NCBI RefSeq assembly: GCF_002434265.1
Contig: NZ_DJJS01000007.1
Location: forward strand, 748,775 to 812,774
Origin: Pseudomonas sp. UBA6562
GTDB taxonomy: Bacteria; Pseudomonadota; Gammaproteobacteria; Pseudomonadales; Pseudomonadaceae
DNA length: 64,000 nt
Reading direction: 5' to 3'
The position numbers were made by a program, and so were the translations under genes. Below the pieces are notes generated by a model, which had not been told where the DNA came from, ran no database searches, and saw only the letters and a program-made list of their open reading frames with translations. Every line of letters begins with the position of its first letter. Position 1 is the stretch's first letter. Below, piece by piece: positions 59,886-64,000 of the stretch.

Positions 59886-59912
59886 GCATCGGCTCGAAAC
59901 GTCTTTCCTTGA
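59886..59912 (-). promoter_or_regulatory. Candidate sigma28 (FliA) promoter of the HBM chemoreceptor
   Basis: Minus strand TCAA, 15 bp, GCCGATGC. Fits the FliA pattern TAAA-N15-GCCGATAA; predicted leader about 50 bases to the ATG at 59829. Confidence 0.65.
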
Positions 59913-59944
59913 TGGCGGAATGCGAAATTGAAGGCGGTCAGGCA

Positions 59945-60304
59945 CTACTGCGCGTCACCGGCCTGGCCGCGGACTGCCTGAAGCCGCATTACTTCATAAG
60001 CGAGCGCGTCGCAGGCCGGTCGCGTCAACGTGCCCTGTTGCTGGATTTCGATGGCGGCTTGTTGGCGCTCCTTCTGCAATCTGGACGGGTCGTAGTCGAA
60101 CTCGGCCATCCGCTCCTTGAGCATCCGGCTGCTCGCGGCGGCCAGATCGGCATCCATCATCCCCGCAGCCGCGCACTGCTCGCTGAGCGTCGAGGACAGG
60201 GCTATCGCCCGGTACTGGGCAGCCTGCATGACAGGTTTTTCGGGCTGGGCAGCGCAGCCCGACAATACGACGGCGGCGACGAGCGCGCAGATGGAGCGTT
60301 TCAT
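59945..60304 (-). CDS. Small lipoprotein, unknown
   Basis: 119 residues. Signal peptide with lipobox VVLSGCAAQ (cysteine at residue 17). The mature part is helical, with two further cysteines (EQCAAAG and RPACDAL). Ribosome site GAGGTGATCC. No characterised family is recognised. It reads toward the chemoreceptor but its stop is 33 bp upstream of the sigma28 site, so the chemoreceptor has its own promoter. Confidence 0.72.
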   Translation of the reverse strand: MKRSICALVAAVVLSGCAAQPEKPVMQAAQYRAIALSSTLSEQCAAAGMMDADLAAASSRMLKERMAEFDYDPSRLQKERQQAAIEIQQQGTLTRPACDALAYEVMRLQAVRGQAGDAQ

Positions 60305-60655
60305 TGGATCACCTCGTGCGATGGAGAAAGGTCGTGGGGTGCGCAGCGGGTGCGGATGGCCTCAAGAGCCAGCCCGGCCGCCGTTTCGAGATGCCGGGCG
60401 AGCACCCGCGCTTCGTCATGATGGCGGCGAGGGTCGTCTTTCACCAACCCCTACACCGTTTTAAACGTTTTGCAGCACCTGAGCCTTGATGGGATTATGC
60501 GCCACGGGCCAGGTTTGCCAGTCGACGGTGCAGACTATGCCTGACGCCCCGGCCGGTTGCGCAGTTGCTTGTACAAAGGTGCAAGCGACAGAGACAGCCG
60601 ACCGCTCCCTGATGACGTGGCTCACTCCGCTACACCGTCAACGATCACTTCGTCC
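60305..60655. other. Gene-free stretch of about 350 bp
   Basis: No convincing gene on either strand. It holds the leader of the lipoprotein gene at its left and, near 60458-60472, the AT-rich palindromic patch CCGTTTTAAACGTTTTGC. The reading frames crossing it have poor codon use and no ribosome sites. Confidence 0.5.
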
Positions 60656-61087
60656 TCAAAGCTTCATACCCACCGCTAACCGATTAAAGGCATTCATCAA
60701 CGCCGCTGCAAAAGTCAGGTCGGAAATCTCGGCGTCGGAGAAGTATGCTTTCAAAGGCTCGTATAACTCGTCTGGCGCCCCCTTCTCGCTGACGTACGTG
60801 AGCGCCTCGACCCATGCCAGGGCGGCCCGCTCGCGCTCATTGAACAGTTCGCTGATCCGCCAGCCTGCAAGGCAATCCAGCTTCTCTTGCGGCACTTCAC
60901 ATTCGCGCAGGGTCTGCGAATGCTTGCCCAGGCAAAAAGCGCAGCCGTTGATCTGTGAGATACGCAAATACACCAGTTCGAGCAGCGGCAAGCCTAGCGG
61001 GCTCGTGGCCAGCGCCGTATTGGTGGCGAGCAGGCCTTGATAGGCCGCAGGAGAAAGGGAAGCAAACGGCAGTCTGAGTTGACTCAT
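60656..61087 (-). CDS. Carboxymuconolactone decarboxylase/AhpD-like protein
   Basis: 143 residues, CMD domain. The redox motif C49-A-F-C52 lies in QINGCAFCLGKHSQTLRE, as in AhpD-type peroxidase-related proteins. The family includes decarboxylases and alkylhydroperoxidase helpers; the CxxC and neighbouring azoreductase favour an oxidative or thiol-related role. Third in the minus-strand order of the GNAT-azoR-AhpD-like operon, 26 bp after azoR. Confidence 0.85.
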   Translation of the reverse strand: MSQLRLPFASLSPAAYQGLLATNTALATSPLGLPLLELVYLRISQINGCAFCLGKHSQTLRECEVPQEKLDCLAGWRISELFNERERAALAWVEALTYVSEKGAPDELYEPLKAYFSDAEISDLTFAAALMNAFNRLAVGMKL

Positions 61088-61113
61088 GGTGAAAGTCCTC
61101 TATAGAAAAAATA

Positions 61114-61734
61114 TCAGATACAAACGAGGTTGTTGAACAGCGGTTCCAGTGACAGCACGCTCCGGGCATCCTCGACCGTTGCGCGGACAGCCTCTTCACC
61201 GAACACCAGCCCTTGGAGGTACGTGAACTGCAGTTCGAATAGACCGAGGGTGTTGAGCGCCTGGCACAGGTAGGGCGTTAGAAAGTCCGGTTGGCGTGCC
61301 CGCGCGCCCTGGTGAAAGCCGCCGGAACCCACCAATACGTACACAGGGCGGTCATTCAGCAGGCCGGTCTTACCCTGCGAATGCGAACTGAATGTCCGGT
61401 GAATACGCAGGACGTAGTCGATCCAGAGCTTGAGTGCGGCGGGCAGTGTGAAGTTGTGCAGGGGGGTGGCAATGAGTAGAAGATCGCTGCGTTCCAACTC
61501 GCCGATCAGCACTTCGGAAACCTCGAACGCCGGCGAGTCGAATGGCGTCGCAGTGGTCAGGGCATGGGCGTAGCTCATATCGAGCGGTGGCAACGGATGC
61601 GCGCACAGGTCACGCTCAACCAGTTCAAGCCTTGGATACCGGTACCGCAAGGACGTCACTAGCTCCAGTGCCAACTGGTTCGCATGGGAATCCTGTCCAT
61701 TGGGGCTGGCGTTGATCAACAGGACGTTGTTCAT
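61114..61734 (-). CDS. azoR: FMN-dependent NADH-azoreductase-like flavoprotein
   Basis: 206 residues, flavodoxin-like fold of the AzoR/NQO family: LLINASPNGQDSHANQLALE (about 5-24), LLIATPLHNFTLPAALKLWI (about 89-108; the PMYNF-type flavin loop), VLVGSGGFHQG (about 136-146) and FGEEA near the end. It would reduce quinones or azo dyes by NADH with FMN. Overlaps the GNAT gene upstream by four bases. Confidence 0.86.
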   Translation of the reverse strand: MNNVLLINASPNGQDSHANQLALELVTSLRYRYPRLELVERDLCAHPLPPLDMSYAHALTTATPFDSPAFEVSEVLIGELERSDLLLIATPLHNFTLPAALKLWIDYVLRIHRTFSSHSQGKTGLLNDRPVYVLVGSGGFHQGARARQPDFLTPYLCQALNTLGLFELQFTYLQGLVFGEEAVRATVEDARSVLSLEPLFNNLVCI

Positions 61735-62177
61735 ACCCGGCTTTCTGCTCGAAGGCCCTGGGTGAAATGCATGCCACGGGCCAGCAGCCCCTGGCGAAAA
61801 TAGAAGCGCTGGGCCAATGGCATATGCAATCCGGTATCCAGCACAAAGTGATCACACCCCTCTTGCACGGCTTCGTCGCGAACAGCGGTCAACAGCCGCG
61901 CCCCCAAACCGCTGCCCTGAAGGTCAGGAGCCACCACCAGGTCGTCGACGTACACGAAACGCCCGTAGAGCAGGTTTTCCAGTTTGCGATAACCAACCAG
62001 GCCGACGATGCGCTCACGGCCCCACACCGCCAGTAGACGGTAGCCCTGCTCGGTCTGCCGAACCAGCTGCGCCACGTAGCTGGCCGGGTCGGTGAGATGC
62101 GGCCGCAAGACGCGCATCAAGTCGAAACTGGCCTGAAAGGCCCCTTCGCTCTCGAGGTGTTGAAATGTGTAAGGCAT
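61731..62177 (-). CDS. GNAT family N-acetyltransferase
   Basis: 148 residues with acetyl-CoA loop LQGSGLGARLLTAVRDEAVQ (about 92-111) and HFVLDTGLHMPLAQRFYFRQ in the family's terminal helix. Acceptor unknown. First gene of the operon that ends with the AhpD-like gene; it is divergent from a MocR-type regulator 87 bp away. The start at 62177 agrees with the family N-terminus. Confidence 0.86.
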   Translation of the reverse strand: MPYTFQHLESEGAFQASFDLMRVLRPHLTDPASYVAQLVRQTEQGYRLLAVWGRERIVGLVGYRKLENLLYGRFVYVDDLVVAPDLQGSGLGARLLTAVRDEAVQEGCDHFVLDTGLHMPLAQRFYFRQGLLARGMHFTQGLRAESRV

Positions 62178-62199
62178 GCCCGTCGTCCGTTGGAGAGAG

Positions 62200-62266
62200 A
62201 TGGCCTACTTTAGAGTCGTAATGGCTTAAGCTACAGGTCCAAAAAATGCATAAATGACTAGGCCAT
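62200..62266. promoter_or_regulatory. Inverted repeat spanning the GNAT/MocR divergent promoter
   Basis: ATGGCCTA (62200-62207) and TAGGCCAT (62259-62266) are perfect inverted 8-mers; the second overlaps the MocR start codon. Binding of the MocR regulator to both could loop the promoter and repress both directions. Confidence 0.4.
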
Positions 62267-63665
62267 GATCGTTCCCTTCGAGTTGGACCCCAGCCAGCCT
62301 GTGCCGATCTATCGCCAGATTTATCAGCGGTTTTGTGAATGCATTGCTGACGGCCGCCTGCGCCCGGGGGATCGAGTACCTGCCGTTCGCGCGTTAGCGG
62401 CGGAGCTGAACCTGGCGCGCGGCACAGTGGATGCGGCCTACCAGTTACTGATTGGCGAGGGCTACCTAATTGCCCGCGGGGCGGCCGGGACCGTCGTCAC
62501 ACCACAACTGGCGCCTGTTGCCTCGCCCACGCATCGTGCCCCCGTTGCTTCGACGACGCATCAAGCCGCCCATTGCGGGGCGCTGCCGCTAGCACTGCAG
62601 ATAGGGCTTCCCGCGCTGGATGCTTTCCCCCGCAAGCTCTGGACAAGACTGGCGGGCCGTCAACTGCGACAGGCCGGCCTCGAAGGCCTTGTCTACCCGG
62701 ACTCGCGAGGCTATGCACCGCTGCGCTCGGCTATCGCGTCGTACCTGGGGATCTCGAGAGGTATCACCTGCCACCCGGATCAGGTTTTCGTGTGCGCCGG
62801 CTATCGCGCCTGCCTCGACCTGATCAGCCACACGTTGATGCGCCAAGGCGATACGTGCTGGCTGGAGGAGCCCGGCTACTTCATGGCCAGGAACGCCTTG
62901 CTGGAAGCGGGCGCGCAATTAGTGCCGGTTCCAGTGGATGACCAGGGCCTGAACGTCGCGCAAGGCATCGCCCGAGCGCCGGATGCCGGCTTCGCAGTGG
63001 TCACTCCGACCCACCAAAGTCCACTGGGCGTGTCGTTATCACTGCCGCGGCGATTTGCGTTGCTGGACTGGGCCAACCGCCAAGGCAGCTGGATCATCGA
63101 GGACGATTACGACAGTGAATATCGCTATCAAGGCAAGCCCTTGCCAGCCCTCAAGAGCCTCGATCAGCAGGGCCGCGTGCTTTATACCGGGACCTTCAGC
63201 AAAGTACTGTTTCCAGGCCTGCGCTTGGCTTATCTGGTTGTGCCAGCCGAACAGAACCAAGCGTTCGCCCGTCAGGCGGATCGTCTGCACAACCACTGCC
63301 CACATCTACTTCAAGCGACCGTCGCCGCTTTTCTCAACGAGGGTCACTTCGCTCGGCATTTAAAGAAAATGCGGACCCTCTACGCGCGCCGCCGTCAATG
63401 GCTTGTCGATGCACTGCACCAACAATTCGGCGACCGTCTGCAGATCAGCGCTCAGGTCGGTGGCATGCATCTGGTCGTGGGTCTTTGCGAGGGTAATGAT
63501 ATCGAGCTCGCTCAGCGTGCCCGGGCCGCTGGCATCGCTGTCGAACCGCTATCGCGTTGGTACTTGGAAGCCAAGCCTAGACACGGTCTGGTGCTTGGCT
63601 TCACAAACATCACCTGCGTCGAACAGGCGTCGATTGCGGCACTTCGATTGGCTGAAATCATGTAG
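62265..63665 (+). CDS. MocR/PdxR-type regulator (GntR HTH plus aminotransferase domain)
   Basis: 466 residues. Winged helix at about 12-75 (GDRVPAVRALAAELNLARGT), then a fold-type I domain with PLP lysine K313 in TGTFSKVLFPGLRL, and ending IEDDYDSEY... (about 281). It should sense PLP or an amine and control the divergent operon. It differs from the MocR at 26005-27429 in sequence. The GATCG after the ATG is in the palindrome named above. Confidence 0.88.
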   Translation: MIVPFELDPSQPVPIYRQIYQRFCECIADGRLRPGDRVPAVRALAAELNLARGTVDAAYQLLIGEGYLIARGAAGTVVTPQLAPVASPTHRAPVASTTHQAAHCGALPLALQIGLPALDAFPRKLWTRLAGRQLRQAGLEGLVYPDSRGYAPLRSAIASYLGISRGITCHPDQVFVCAGYRACLDLISHTLMRQGDTCWLEEPGYFMARNALLEAGAQLVPVPVDDQGLNVAQGIARAPDAGFAVVTPTHQSPLGVSLSLPRRFALLDWANRQGSWIIEDDYDSEYRYQGKPLPALKSLDQQGRVLYTGTFSKVLFPGLRLAYLVVPAEQNQAFARQADRLHNHCPHLLQATVAAFLNEGHFARHLKKMRTLYARRRQWLVDALHQQFGDRLQISAQVGGMHLVVGLCEGNDIELAQRARAAGIAVEPLSRWYLEAKPRHGLVLGFTNITCVEQASIAALRLAEIM

Positions 63666-63733
63666 TTGGACGGGGGTACCGGAGAAGTCTCTGTCTTTGT
63701 CTCCGGTTCCAGCCAGCCAGATCGCTCGAACGC

Positions 63734-64000
63734 TCATCCACGGATCGTCCATAGCTGATCCAGCCGAGTGGTGTACGCCTGGCTGATCATGTCGCGCCTC
63801 ATCGCCCACTCCGGCGACGCCGGCACGCTAGCCGCCCGCACCGTTCCCCTCCCCCAACGGCTGTTGATCGTGTCCACCACCTGCATCAATCGATCGCATT
63901 CGACGGGCTGGGCAGGCGTGAACAAATCCCCGGAATACTCGCCTGCCTTGCGCAGGTCCATGAGCAAGACCTCGGCTTTGCTGTAGCGATAGCCTTCGCG
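63734..64000 (-). CDS. umuC: UmuC-like DNA polymerase V subunit, C-terminal part (5' end outside the window)
   Basis: The last 88 residues of a Y-family polymerase C-terminal region (DUF4113): REGYRYSKAEVLLMDLRKAG, ending with RWGRGTVRAAS, PEWAMRRDMISQAYTTRLDQ and LWTIRG. The frame is open to the right edge, so the catalytic part lies beyond it. UmuC/RulB carries out translesion synthesis in the SOS response; a umuD-like gene would be expected upstream, outside the window. Convergent with the MocR gene (68 bp apart). Confidence 0.88.
   Translation of the reverse strand, partial: REGYRYSKAEVLLMDLRKAGEYSGDLFTPAQPVECDRLMQVVDTINSRWGRGTVRAASVPASPEWAMRRDMISQAYTTRLDQLWTIRG

Noticed and set aside
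1..64000. CRISPR arrays, insertion sequences, phage genes
   Set aside because: None seen: no regularly spaced repeats, no transposase or integrase genes, no phage structural genes.

Overview
The window comes from the chromosome of a fluorescent pseudomonad, most likely of the Pseudomonas putida group. The evidence is high GC coding sequence, pyoverdine genes (pvdA, the complete fpvGHJKCDEF operon, an mbtH/thioesterase pair), REP-type palindromes of the Pseudomonas kind, LpxO, NrtR-pncA-pncB, two chemoreceptors and many small proteins of the sort found in this genus. Gene density is normal and most genes look intact. Both ends cut a gene: a MarR regulator at the left and a UmuC-type DNA polymerase subunit at the right.

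Layout. 0-9 kb: MarR regulator, FlxA-like protein, ornithine hydroxylase pvdA, and the eight-gene fpv operon for periplasmic ferripyoverdine handling. 9-14.2 kb: lipid A hydroxylase lpxO, an acetyltransferase, an unknown protein, an MFS transporter and a secreted low-complexity protein. 14.3-19.9 kb: a DUF1615 lipoprotein, the PvdG-like thioesterase with an MbtH protein, and the NrtR-controlled NAD salvage genes pncA-pncB. 20-31.2 kb: a DUF4432 protein, a divergent MFS/LysR pair, an amino acid permease facing a MocR regulator, a cysteine hydrolase, a second PBP2 and an XdhC-like protein. 31.2-38.3 kb: an HWE-type histidine kinase, a GAF protein, many very small genes and a two-PAS chemoreceptor-like protein. 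38.3-40.6 kb: LysR with a two-gene DMT transporter and a REP-containing repeat.

40.6-54.2 kb is a complete N-methylglutamate (NMG) pathway for methylamine. On the minus strand lie gmaS-mgsA-mgsB-mgsC and amtB. On the plus strand lie an XRE-cupin regulator and purU-folD-mgdA-mgdB-mgdC-mgdD. Methylamine is expected to be joined to glutamate by GmaS, turned into NMG by MgsABC, and oxidised by MgdABCD with release of the methyl carbon onto tetrahydrofolate. FolD and PurU would then take that carbon to formate. Four copies of a 24-bp motif, two in the gmaS/regulator gap and two before purU, look like the operators that tie the two arms together.

54.2-64 kb: a cysteine hydrolase; an atypical tRNA-Asn directly followed (13 bp) by an unrecognised 771-residue gene, which is the best candidate for an undescribed system in the window; a small membrane protein; an HBM-type chemoreceptor; a lipoprotein; an AhpD-like/azoreductase/GNAT operon facing a MocR regulator; and the 3' end of a umuC-like gene. 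FlxA-like, the PAS protein and the HBM chemoreceptor all have sigma28 (FliA)-type promoters at suitable distances, which links three separated loci to the flagellar regulon.
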